A stretch of 5,058 nucleotides of DNA from Chitinophagaceae bacterium. Lineage in GTDB: Bacteria; Bacteroidota; Bacteroidia; Chitinophagales; Chitinophagaceae. The stretch covers positions 1-5,058 of the forward strand of contig JAGOUF010000219.1 of assembly GCA_018061385.1 (NCBI GenBank), in the 5' to 3' direction. Below, piece after piece: positions 1 through 5,058 of this stretch. The notes below the pieces were generated by a model. It ran no database searches and had not been told where the DNA came from. It saw only the letters and a list, made by a program, of their open reading frames with translations. Each line of letters begins with the position of its first letter. The stretch's first letter is position 1. A program made the translations under genes and the position numbers.

Positions 1-1
1 T

Positions 2-673
2 GTTGTAGATAGTATGACAGGGCAAGATGCTGTAAACACAGCAAAAGCCTTTAATGATAGACTAGATTTTAGTGGTGTTGTATTAACCAAATTAGATGGT
101 GATACAAGAGGTGGTGCTGCATTAACCATTAAATACACGGTAAATAAGCCTATTAAGTTTATGAGTAGTGGCGAAAAGATGGACACATTGGATGTGTTTT
201 ATCCCGATCGTATGGCTCAAAGAATTTTAGGAATGGGGGATATTGCTTCTTTAGTAGAAAAAGCACAACTACAATACGATGAAGAAGCTGCAAAAAAACT
301 AGAAAAGAAAATTAGAAAAAATCAATTTGATTTTCAAGATTTCTTAGACCAGTTACAGCAAATTAAAAAAATGGGTAACCTAAAAGATTTAATGGGCATG
401 ATACCGGGTGTTGGCAAAGCCATTAAAGATGTTGATGTAGACAATGATAGTTTTAAAGGTATTGAAGCCATTATTAAAAGTATGACTCCCGAAGAAAGGG
501 CTAACCCAGATTTAATTGATGTAAAGCGTAAAACTCGTATTGCTAAAGGCTGTGGTAAGGATATGAACGATGTAAATGCCTTTATGAAACAGTTTGAGCA
601 AATGAAAAAAATGATGAGCATGATGAATAAAATGCCCATGGGTGGTTTTCCTGGAATGAAGGGAATGAAATAA
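2..673 (+). CDS. ffh: Signal recognition particle protein Ffh, C-terminal part (5' end outside window)
   Basis: Ffh is the SRP54-type GTPase that binds 4.5S/SRP RNA and the signal sequences of nascent membrane proteins, then docks with FtsY at the membrane. The frame is open from base 2, so the ATG at 14 is internal; 223 residues are visible, about half of the usual 450. They hold the end of the G domain: DxxTGQ (residues 3-8), [10 protein letters not shown] (29-38), and the PIKF...GEK...[15 protein letters not shown] stretch (50-80) that closes the NG domain. The M domain follows, with the finger-loop region [13 protein letters not shown] (124-136), the SRP-RNA-binding helix-turn-helix motif [10 protein letters not shown] (176-185) and a methionine-rich tail (192-223) that would line the signal-peptide groove. 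No frameshift or missing motif is seen. A hairpin terminator starts 25 bases after the stop. Confidence 0.97.
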   Translation, partial: VVDSMTGQDAVNTAKAFNDRLDFSGVVLTKLDGDTRGGAALTIKYTVNKPIKFMSSGEKMDTLDVFYPDRMAQRILGMGDIASLVEKAQLQYDEEAAKKLEKKIRKNQFDFQDFLDQLQQIKKMGNLKDLMGMIPGVGKAIKDVDVDNDSFKGIEAIIKSMTPEERANPDLIDVKRKTRIAKGCGKDMNDVNAFMKQFEQMKKMMSMMNKMPMGGFPGMKGMK

Positions 674-691
674 GATTTAAGCAAAATACTG

Positions 692-735
692 CAAATAAAA
701 AAGGTCTGTGAATGTTGATTTTTATCAAAACATTT
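692..735 (+). repeat. Hairpin repeat element, copy 1 (part shared with copy 2)
   Basis: This 44-base stretch reappears in the same orientation at 3544-3588. By eye the two copies differ by one extra A in the A-run and two substitutions (G/A at the end of the first arm, T/C in the loop). Shared sequence includes the A-rich lead, the arm GGTCTGT, the inner stem TTGAT/ATCAA and the AAAACATTT that starts the right arm. Here the right arm continues into ACAGACCTTTT and closes the hairpin; in copy 2 it does not. Confidence 0.75.
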
Positions 736-750
736 ACAGACCTTTTAGTT
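699..750 (+). terminator. Rho-independent terminator of ffh; intact copy of a hairpin element
   Basis: The left arm (699-714) pairs with 731-746 across 16 positions, with one G-T wobble. An inner stem TTGAT/ATCAA (715-719 with 724-728) continues it, leaving a TTTT loop and a two-base AA bulge. The right arm ends in TTTT followed by a T-rich stretch, as expected for an intrinsic terminator of ffh. The arms begin with AAAA, so the structure could also work on the minus strand. The same sequence, including the loop, recurs at 3544-3588, which a terminator alone does not explain. Confidence 0.8.
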
Positions 751-770
751 TTATTTAACCTCAGAATTTA

Positions 771-1020
771 TACGTTCTGCTACTTTGTGTTCTTTGTGCC
801 TTTGTGGTTTAACTTCTACCGCAGAGATAGAGAGACGCAAAGTTTTTCTCCTTGTGCTATTTTGTGTTCTTTGTGCCTTTGTGGTTTAACTTTTACAACA
901 GAGACAGAGAGACGCAAAGTTTTTATCGTTGTGTTTCTTTTGTGTTCTTTGTGCCTTTGTGGTTTATATTTTACCGCAGAGACAGAGAGACGCAAAGTTT
1001 TCTTATGCCTTTGTGGTTAA
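771..1020. repeat. Tandem array of a 77-78 bp hairpin-forming repeat, 3 units plus a fragment
   Basis: Units are anchored on TTTGTGTTCTTTGTGCC at 784, 861 and 939, giving periods of 77 and 78 bases. A shortened fourth unit (about 1002-1020) keeps only the GCCTTTGTGG part. Each unit runs from a CTTTGTG-rich half through a short A/T loop to CCGCAGAGA(C/T)AGAGAGACGCAAAG. The halves are imperfect inverted repeats: in unit 1, 783-807 faces 819-842 with many G-T wobbles, a bulged C and a loop of about 11 bases. The joining spacers (773-783, 848-860, 925-938) also resemble each other, so the whole period was duplicated. The array fills the space between the ffh terminator and the stop of the convergent LamG gene and ends 3 bases before that gene. 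Similar TTTGTG/GCAGAGAC intergenic repeats are known from other bacterial genomes. Open frames across it translate into the repeat and are not counted as genes. Confidence 0.9.
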
Positions 1021-1023
1021 TAA

Positions 1024-3453
1024 TTATTCTCTAATTAGTTTAACCACTTTGCTTTCGTTGGCTAAAATAACTTTTACTACATAGCTTCCTTTTGCATAGT
1101 TGCTTACATTAATTTGTTGTGTGTTAGTACCAGCATTTAAAACAATTGTTTTGCGGTGTACAATTTGTCCAAACATATTGCTAACTACTATTTCTCCTGT
1201 TTGATTTTGCTCAGTAGTAATACTTAGTGTTGCAGTATTTTTTACAATTGTAGGATATACAGTTACGTCAACCCCTTTTGAGTTTGCTTTTAAAGCTACT
1301 ATATTACTATAAGTAAACTTGCCATCTTTATCAATCATTTTTAAGCGATAATAATGTATTGAAGCAGTTTTATTTATTTCGTGTGTAGCAGTATATGATT
1401 TTGTAGTTGTAGCATTACCACTAGCTGCAAGTTCTGTAACTTTTGTAAAATTATTGCCGTTGTTGCTATACTCTACCTCAAAATGGCTGGTATTAATTTC
1501 TTGACTTGTTTGCCAATTTAAGTTAACAAATCCATTTTGTAGTTTACCATTAAAATTGGTGAGTGTAACTGGTAGGGTACTTTCACTAGTATATAATTCA
1601 GCTACTTCCGTTGGAGATAATGTTCTATTATAAATTTTCAAATCATCAATATCTGCTTGAAGTGATGCAGAAGAAAATAATTGACCAAGATAAAAAGTTG
1701 TGCTATTTGCTGTGCTCCAGCCAGTTTTAGTATCTGTTTTTACCAACACCCCATTAATATAAATTGATACAATTGATCCTACCGAATTAAATGTAACTAC
1801 ATAATGCTTCCAAGTGTTTAATGGTGTAGTAACAGTATGTGTTACATCATTTGCCCATCCATAATTATTTATAGTTGTGGGTTGTATAGAAAATCCATAA
1901 CACTGATTAGCAACAGAATTTCCATAATTAAAAACAAAATTATCTGAAGAAATTGAAGACATTTTAACCCAAATACTTACACTTCTACTATTATTTCCAA
2001 TTGGCAATGATGGTAAAGATGCCGATGTTCCATTATTATTAAACCTCATAGCTCTACTAGCAATACTAAATCTATCTGGTACAAAACTAATTGCAATACT
2101 GTTTGCAAATGATACAGAGTTTGTGGTATTGGCATAGGAGTTATTAAAATCAAATTGATATATTGGTGCTGAAACGCTGATTGAAACTGAATATAAATTT
2201 TGCACTTCAGTTGCTGTTAAAGCAGTATTAAAAATTTTCAAATCATCAATTGCTCCATTAAAAAAGCCTGCAATGCCTTCTTCTGATAATCCCAATCTAA
2301 AAATATTACTGTTATTTACCGTATTTAATGTTAAAGTTTGTGTGCTTATTAATGCACCATCCCTATAAATTCTAGAGGTGGTACCATCGTAGGTAAATAC
2401 TAAATACATCCAAGTATTTAAAACTGTAGAAGATGTCGTAGAATGATTGGCACCACTACCAAAATGAATGATATTAGTTGCATTCAAATAAGCACCATTA
2501 CCAGTAGTACCAGTGCCATAATTATGTAAAAAATTAAATCCAGCACTATTCAGCGTATTTAATTTAACCCACATAGCAACAGACCTTGAAGCACTACCAT
2601 AAGGTAAGCTAGGTAGTGTTGCTGTAGAGCCAGAATTATTAATATTAACAGCACTATTGGCATTGCCAAATCTATCAGCAACGTAGCTAATACTTGGGTT
2701 GTTAGCAAAAGAAAAAACATTGGTGGTGTCGCTTAAAACATTATTAAATTTGAAACTATACTGAGGTATTGAACCAGGATTATATGAATTTGCTACTTCT
2801 GTTGCTGTTAAAGCAGTATTATAAATTTGTAAATCATCTAAAGCACCATTAAATTGAAGCTCATTGCCAACACCTATACCAATTTTAAAAAAGGATGATC
2901 CACTATTAACGGTATTCCAACTATATGGAGCCGATCCTAACAATACGCCATTTTTATATATCCTACTTGTTGTACCATCATAAGTAAAAGCCATAAAATA
3001 CCAAACTCCAACTGTATTGGTTGTAGCAACTGAATGATTATTGTTATAGCCAAGATGAAAGGCAAGACTACTATTTATAGCACCACCATTTGATTGGGAA
3101 GTTGAAGGTGCTCCGTATGAATACAAAAAATTGTAGCCAGAAGCATTAAAACTATTTAATTTAACCCAAACACAAACCGTTCTTGCACCATTACCATAAA
3201 TTAAGTTAGGAATAGTTGCTATAGAGCCAGTATTGTTTATATTAATGGCACCATTCGAAGTTCCAAATCTATCAGTTGTAAAACTTGTACCAGCATTACT
3301 GGCAAAACTAACATTACCTGCCTCATTGGTATAGGAATTATTAAATTTAAACTCCTGTATTGGTGTTTGTGCATTTGCCAAACTTAAACAACCAAATACC
3401 AAACAAATGGCTAAAGCAATAGCATTTTTTTTAATGTGTAACATTATACTCAT
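1024..3453 (-). CDS. Secreted protein with three LamG-like domains and a T9SS sorting domain
   Basis: This is a predicted cell-surface or secreted protein of 809 residues counted from the ATG at 3453. Residues 1-28 form a Sec signal peptide (HIKKN, a hydrophobic core, then ANA before Gln29). Three concanavalin/LamG-type repeats of about 200 residues follow, at roughly 30-229, 230-429 and 430-626. Each has DRF near its start, then WVK, a late D(D)L(K/Q)I(Y/F)N, and a closing TEV; FTYDGTTSRIY occurs in the first two and diverges in the third. Residues 627-723 (LPVTLTNF...LNWQT...FEVEYS...YYRLK) resemble the fibronectin-III-like module common before sorting tails. Residues 728-809 look like a type A T9SS C-terminal domain (VYPTIV, GEIVVSNMFGQIV, KGSYVVKV, final KLIRE). 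LamG folds often bind glycans or proteins; no catalytic domain is visible, so adhesion or binding is inference. A longer frame starts at TTG 3486 but would put a non-signal extension before the signal peptide. ATG 3444 is an equally plausible start (806 aa). No Shine-Dalgarno is seen. Confidence 0.92.
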   Translation of the reverse strand: MSIMLHIKKNAIALAICLVFGCLSLANAQTPIQEFKFNNSYTNEAGNVSFASNAGTSFTTDRFGTSNGAININNTGSIATIPNLIYGNGARTVCVWVKLNSFNASGYNFLYSYGAPSTSQSNGGAINSSLAFHLGYNNNHSVATTNTVGVWYFMAFTYDGTTSRIYKNGVLLGSAPYSWNTVNSGSSFFKIGIGVGNELQFNGALDDLQIYNTALTATEVANSYNPGSIPQYSFKFNNVLSDTTNVFSFANNPSISYVADRFGNANSAVNINNSGSTATLPSLPYGSASRSVAMWVKLNTLNSAGFNFLHNYGTGTTGNGAYLNATNIIHFGSGANHSTTSSTVLNTWMYLVFTYDGTTSRIYRDGALISTQTLTLNTVNNSNIFRLGLSEEGIAGFFNGAIDDLKIFNTALTATEVQNLYSVSISVSAPIYQFDFNNSYANTTNSVSFANSIAISFVPDRFSIASRAMRFNNNGTSASLPSLPIGNNSRSVSIWVKMSSISSDNFVFNYGNSVANQCYGFSIQPTTINNYGWANDVTHTVTTPLNTWKHYVVTFNSVGSIVSIYINGVLVKTDTKTGWSTANSTTFYLGQLFSSASLQADIDDLKIYNRTLSPTEVAELYTSESTLPVTLTNFNGKLQNGFVNLNWQTSQEINTSHFEVEYSNNGNNFTKVTELAASGNATTTKSYTATHEINKTASIHYYRLKMIDKDGKFTYSNIVALKANSKGVDVTVYPTIVKNTATLSITTEQNQTGEIVVSNMFGQIVHRKTIVLNAGTNTQQINVSNYAKGSYVVKVILANESKVVKLIRE
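1576..2166 (-). repeat. LamG repeat unit 3 (coding tandem repeat)
   Basis: The most divergent unit. It keeps DRF, LPSLPIG, SVSIWVKM, a form of the Y(I/K)NGV hairpin, and DIDDLKIYNRTLSPTEV, but replaces FTYDGTTSRIY with VTFNSVGSIVSIY and carries a Trp-containing stretch (NNYGWAND) not present in units 1 and 2. It joins directly to the fibronectin-III-like module. Confidence 0.75.
2167..2766 (-). repeat. LamG repeat unit 2 (coding tandem repeat)
   Basis: Middle unit, most similar to unit 1 in protein and DNA. It has DRFGNANSAVNINN, LPSLPYG and GAIDDLKIFNTALTATEV in the same order and spacing as unit 1. Its LPSLP(Y/I)G segment is closer to unit 3, so it looks intermediate between its neighbours. 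Confidence 0.8.
2767..3366 (-). repeat. LamG repeat unit 1 (coding tandem repeat)
   Basis: First of three in-frame units of about 600 bases, counted from the N-terminus. It shares near-identical protein motifs with unit 2 (WVKLN, FTYDGTTSRIY, NTALTATEV). At the DNA level the strand-complement of the TALTATEV region matches unit 2 exactly over at least 20 bases (2802-2821 against 2211-2230, offset 591). This indicates an internal duplication that has not fully diverged. Confidence 0.8.
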
Positions 3454-3483
3454 ATTATATATTTTTAAGCAAAGTAGTATTGC

Positions 3484-3509
3484 CAAAATATTTTATAGGA
3501 AATATTTTG
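3484..3509. repeat. Perfect 10-bp inverted repeat upstream of the LamG gene
   Basis: CAAAATATTT (3484-3493) and AAATATTTTG (3500-3509) are exact reverse complements separated by TATAGG. The site lies about 30 bases upstream of the ATG at 3453, in the promoter region of the minus-strand gene, so it could be an operator or a local AT-rich structure. No convincing TTG / TAnnTTTG pair was found around it. Chance is a real alternative in sequence this AT-rich. Confidence 0.4.
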
Positions 3510-3543
3510 TGAAATGCACGTTTGAGTTTGTTAGCGGTTTCTA

Positions 3544-3588
3544 CAAATAAAAAAAGGTCTGTAAATGTTGATTTTCATCAAAACATTT
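3544..3588 (+). repeat. Hairpin repeat element, copy 2, truncated at its right arm
   Basis: Direct copy of 692-735 with seven instead of six A's and two substitutions. Identity stops after AAAACATTT: the closing ACAGACCTTTT of copy 1 is missing and replaced by sequence coding for the LytTR remnant. Only the inner pairing survives (AAATGTT with AACATTT, plus TTGAT/ATCAA), so it is not a good terminator on the + strand. On the minus strand the former left arm ends in a T-run, but the stem is short. Together with copy 1 it brackets the LamG gene and the tandem array. Confidence 0.75.
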
Positions 3589-3766
3589 TGAAGAAAGTTT
3601 AGCTACCATACCACACTTTTTTCGATGTCACAAATCGTACATTGTAAATACATTATCCATTGTACAGTATGTAAAAAGTGATAAAGATTATTTAATGTTG
3701 ACCAATGGTTTAACTGCCTCAATTTCTCCAGAAAAAGTAGATTCGTTTATAGAATTAATGCGATAA
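3581..3766 (+). pseudogene. LytTR DNA-binding domain remnant (C-terminal about 60 residues)
   Basis: The + strand frame is open from after a TGA at 3569-3571 to the TAA at 3764-3766, with no ATG, GTG or TTG near its beginning. It encodes KHFEESLATIPHFFRCHKS, then YIVN, a middle YVKSDKDYLMLTNG, and a final SPEKVDSFIELMR. The FFRxHKSYIVN core followed by a strand ending in NG and a terminal helix is the signature of the C-terminal half of LytTR domains, found at the ends of AlgR/AgrA-type response regulators. The N-terminal half of the domain and any receiver domain are missing. The coding similarity starts inside the AAAACATTT shared with the truncated hairpin, so the gene appears cut at that junction. 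There is no internal stop or frameshift, so the loss may be recent. It is unlikely to be translated as it stands. Confidence 0.75.
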
Positions 3767-3811
3767 ATTTCAACTTTATCCAAATTCATAACAATTACTT
3801 AGCTTTTGTAC

Positions 3812-3842
3812 TTGGTTAAATAAAATAATCCTACTATTTTCG
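3812..3842 (+). promoter_or_regulatory. Candidate rpsP promoter (-33 TTG, -7 TATTTTCG)
   Basis: TTG at 3812-3814 is followed after 20 bases by TATTTTCG (3835-3842), one mismatch from the Bacteroidota -7 consensus TAnnTTTG, and then by a C-rich GCCACCC. Element spacing fits that consensus. Transcription would start near 3848-3850, giving an rpsP leader of about 55-60 bases. Between the LytTR remnant and this site (3767-3811) nothing recognisable was seen. Confidence 0.5.
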
Positions 3843-3846
3843 CCAC

Positions 3847-3864
3847 CCAATTAATCGTAATTGG
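3847..3864 (+). promoter_or_regulatory. Inverted repeat at the start of the rpsP leader
   Basis: CCAATTA (3847-3853) and TAATTGG (3858-3864) are perfect reverse complements with a four-base ATCG between them. The repeat lies where transcription is expected to begin, so it could be an operator overlapping the start site or a small hairpin at the mRNA 5' end. I know of no established S16 leader motif that it matches. Confidence 0.4.
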
Positions 3865-3905
3865 ATTAAACAATATTTGTTAACGCCCTTAAATTTCTAT
3901 TTAAC

Positions 3906-4367
3906 ATGGCAGTAAAGATGAGATTACAAAGACACGGCAGTAAAAAACGTCCTTTCTACTTCATTGTAGTGGCCGATGCTCGTGCACCAAGAGATGGTAA
4001 GTTTATTCAAAAAATTGGAACTTACAATCCATTAACTGTTCCTGCAACTATTCAGTTAGATCGCCAAAAAGCTTTAGACTGGTTGCACAAAGGTGCTCAA
4101 CCCACCGATACAGTTAGAAGAATCCTCTCTTTCAAGGGAGTGTTGTTTTTAAAGCACTTATTACGTGGTGTAAAACTTGGTTTATTTGATGATGCAACAG
4201 CAATGACCAAATTCCAAGCATGGCACGAAGAACATGAAGCAAACGTAAAACGTCGTACCGATAGTCATCGTACACAACAACGCCAACGTAGAGCTTATGT
4301 ACCACCTGTTCGTAAAGTAGAAGAAGCTCCAAAAGCAGCTCCTGCTGAAGATACTACTGAAGCTTAA
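3906..4367 (+). CDS. rpsP: Small ribosomal subunit protein S16 (bS16)
   Basis: S16 is a 30S subunit protein that binds 16S rRNA and is needed for assembly. The 153-residue product starts with [18 protein letters not shown] and holds the family landmarks [14 protein letters not shown] (21-34), IGTYNP (37-42) and GAQPTDTV (63-70). The compact bacterial S16 core is about 80-90 residues; this one carries a further 65 or so, rich in basic residues in the middle ([15 protein letters not shown], 115-127) and ending in an Ala/Pro/Glu-rich acidic tail, as is common in Bacteroidota. The start is preceded by TATTTAAC with no Shine-Dalgarno, which also fits that phylum. It appears to be transcribed alone: a promoter candidate lies upstream and a strong terminator follows 20 bases after the stop. 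The rimM and trmD genes that often follow rpsP are not present in this window. Confidence 0.98.
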   Translation: MAVKMRLQRHGSKKRPFYFIVVADARAPRDGKFIQKIGTYNPLTVPATIQLDRQKALDWLHKGAQPTDTVRRILSFKGVLFLKHLLRGVKLGLFDDATAMTKFQAWHEEHEANVKRRTDSHRTQQRQRRAYVPPVRKVEEAPKAAPAEDTTEA

Positions 4368-4387
4368 TTAAGTATTTTTATCTTTAT

Positions 4388-4425
4388 AAAAATCCCTACT
4401 CATTTGTTATGAGTAGGGATTTTTT
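4388..4425. terminator. Bidirectional rho-independent terminator between rpsP and the convergent gene
   Basis: A perfect 16-bp stem (4388-4403 with 4409-4424) with the loop TTGTT holds the core ATCCCTACTCAT. On the + strand it ends in six T's (4420-4425), and on the minus strand it ends in five T's (4392-4388), so it can stop transcription from both sides. Its right edge overlaps the stop codon of the minus-strand membrane protein gene (TAA at 4426-4424). Confidence 0.92.
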
Positions 4426-4921
4426 AGTTTGGTAGAAGTAAAGGACCAATAATTTTAAACCATAGTAAAACTCCTGTAATACATCCTAGTAGTTGGGCAA
4501 ATATGAATACACTTCTTTGTGCTTTAGGAATAAAAATAAATATTACTGTATAACATATAAAAATAGCTATAAGTCCTAACGGCAAAAGAATTAGTAAGGG
4601 AGAAACTTCTATTGTATCTGCTATATTAATTTCATTTATTATTAGCAAATCCTCTTTCTTCATAATTAATACAAACAAGTAAATCAAAAGAAGAAATAAT
4701 TCCCTCAACCAAAATAATGATAGAAATATAGCAACCCAATTTTTAAATGATAAATCAATTGGTACAAATTTTTGTTTGTTTTTCTTTAATAAATAAACAA
4801 ATCCTAGCGTACCCAAGAGTATAAAAATTGTTGGTGCAACACTCCATATTAATACTTGTTCAACTTTCTGTTGGGTTACAGATTCTGTTTGTTTATTTTT
4901 TTGAATGAAATCAACATTCAT
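4424..4921 (-). CDS. Hypothetical membrane protein, about four transmembrane helices
   Basis: I do not recognise this 165-residue protein. It opens with a polar Lys/Gln-rich stretch of about 22 residues and no signal peptide. Hydrophobic segments lie at about 23-45, 61-87, 106-131 and 136-157. The second contains FWLRELF (70-76) with Arg73 and Glu74 inside the hydrophobic run, which suggests a functional polar pair or a kink. The segments are separated by a basic loop (KKNKQK, 46-51), a short charged loop (88-105, with KKED and NEINIADTIE) and PKAQR (132-136). The first positive loop followed by a negative one gives a weak hint of topology only. The ATG at 4921 is the first in-frame start; no clear Shine-Dalgarno or promoter was found in the 60 bases upstream. 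It converges on rpsP and shares its terminator, with no functional link implied. Confidence 0.7.
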   Translation of the reverse strand: MNVDFIQKNKQTESVTQQKVEQVLIWSVAPTIFILLGTLGFVYLLKKNKQKFVPIDLSFKNWVAIFLSLFWLRELFLLLIYLFVLIMKKEDLLIINEINIADTIEVSPLLILLPLGLIAIFICYTVIFIFIPKAQRSVFIFAQLLGCITGVLLWFKIIGPLLLPN

Positions 4922-4977
4922 TCCATTTTTATAAATGAAGTTGTTTAGACTTTTTATATTAGAGAGAAAATACTAAC

Positions 4978-5046
4978 AAAAGAAAAAGACACCCAGTTGA
5001 TATTGAAATTTGTTTTTGCACAACAAAACTTAATATTCTGGGAGTC
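4978..5046 (-). terminator. Probable terminator of a minus-strand gene beyond the right edge
   Basis: Read on the minus strand, GACTCCCAG (5046-5038) pairs with CTGGGTGTC (4996-4988) with one mismatch, and the stem continues through AATAT/ATATT and an AACAAA/TTTGTT-type inner pairing around a short loop. It is followed by TTTTTCTTTT (4987-4978). Immediately before it, also on the minus strand, a TAA at 5049-5047 could be the stop of a gene whose last codons are the final nine bases of the window, but that is too little to call a gene. The long, imperfect stem makes this less certain than the rpsP terminator. Confidence 0.45.
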
Positions 5047-5058
5047 TTACACGAAGAT

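Noticed and set aside
14..16. ATG at 14 as the start of a short ffh gene
   Set aside because: The frame is open to the window edge, and the preceding codons (V-V-D-S) complete the conserved DxxTGQ motif, so this is an internal methionine.
334..684. Minus-strand open frame of 116 codons opposite ffh
   Set aside because: It is the antisense shadow of the conserved ffh M-domain coding region, without its own start signals.
771..1020. Regular repeats considered as a CRISPR array
   Set aside because: The spacers resemble each other, units are hairpin-forming and 77-78 bases long, and there are no cas genes in the window.
712..1034. Two overlapping + strand open frames (712-1020 and 852-1034) encoding repeated LCSLCLCG / PLWFNFYRRDRETQSF peptides
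   Set aside because: They are translations of the tandem non-coding repeat in two frames. The peptide repeats follow the DNA period, and no start signal or protein-like composition is seen.
3463..3477. TACTTTGC on the minus strand as a LamG promoter -7 element
   Set aside because: One base short of the TAnnTTTG spacing, and no TTG lies at the expected distance upstream.
3454..3486. Extension of the LamG protein to a TTG start at 3486
   Set aside because: It adds 11 residues in front of an internal ATG and pushes the signal peptide inward. The ATGs at 3453 and 3444 give normal signal peptides.
4132..4332. Minus-strand open frame of 66 codons opposite rpsP
   Set aside because: Antisense shadow of the rpsP coding region.

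Overview
The window is AT-rich and looks like a member of the Bacteroidota, probably near the Chitinophagales. The supporting signs are a secreted protein ending in a type IX secretion (T9SS) sorting domain, a ribosomal protein S16 with a long C-terminal extension, start codons without a Shine-Dalgarno sequence, and a promoter resembling the Bacteroidota -33 TTG / -7 TAnnTTTG pattern. The lineage is inferred from these features, not from a search.

Layout, left to right. (1) The 3' part of ffh (SRP GTPase, + strand) ends at 673 and is followed by a strong hairpin terminator (699-746). (2) Positions 771-1020 hold about three tandem copies, plus a fragment, of a 77-78 bp hairpin-forming repeat. 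The array fills the gap between ffh and a convergent gene. (3) A large minus-strand gene (1024-3453) encodes a secreted protein with three tandem LamG-like domains, a fibronectin-III-like module and a T9SS sorting tail. (4) Positions 3487-3905 hold an AT-rich inverted repeat, a second, truncated copy of the ffh terminator hairpin, and fused to it an intact-frame but headless remnant of a LytTR DNA-binding domain gene (about 3581-3766). The rpsP promoter and leader follow. (5) rpsP (3906-4367, + strand) encodes ribosomal protein S16. It ends in a perfect 16-bp hairpin that probably terminates both rpsP and the convergent gene beyond it. (6) A minus-strand gene (4424-4921) encodes an unrecognised membrane protein of about four helices. 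(7) The right edge holds a long imperfect hairpin with a T-tract on the minus strand, read as the terminator of a minus-strand gene lying outside the window.

How the parts relate. ffh and rpsP are housekeeping genes often found close together in bacteria. Here they are separated by a roughly 3 kb accessory segment in opposite orientation, containing the LamG surface protein. The segment is bounded by two directly oriented copies of a 44-45 bp hairpin element, the right one abutting a decapitated LytTR gene. This suggests repeat-associated rearrangement between two housekeeping genes. I do not see a convincing new multi-gene system. The best candidates for a second look are the duplicated hairpin with its LytTR junction, and the tandem repeat array.
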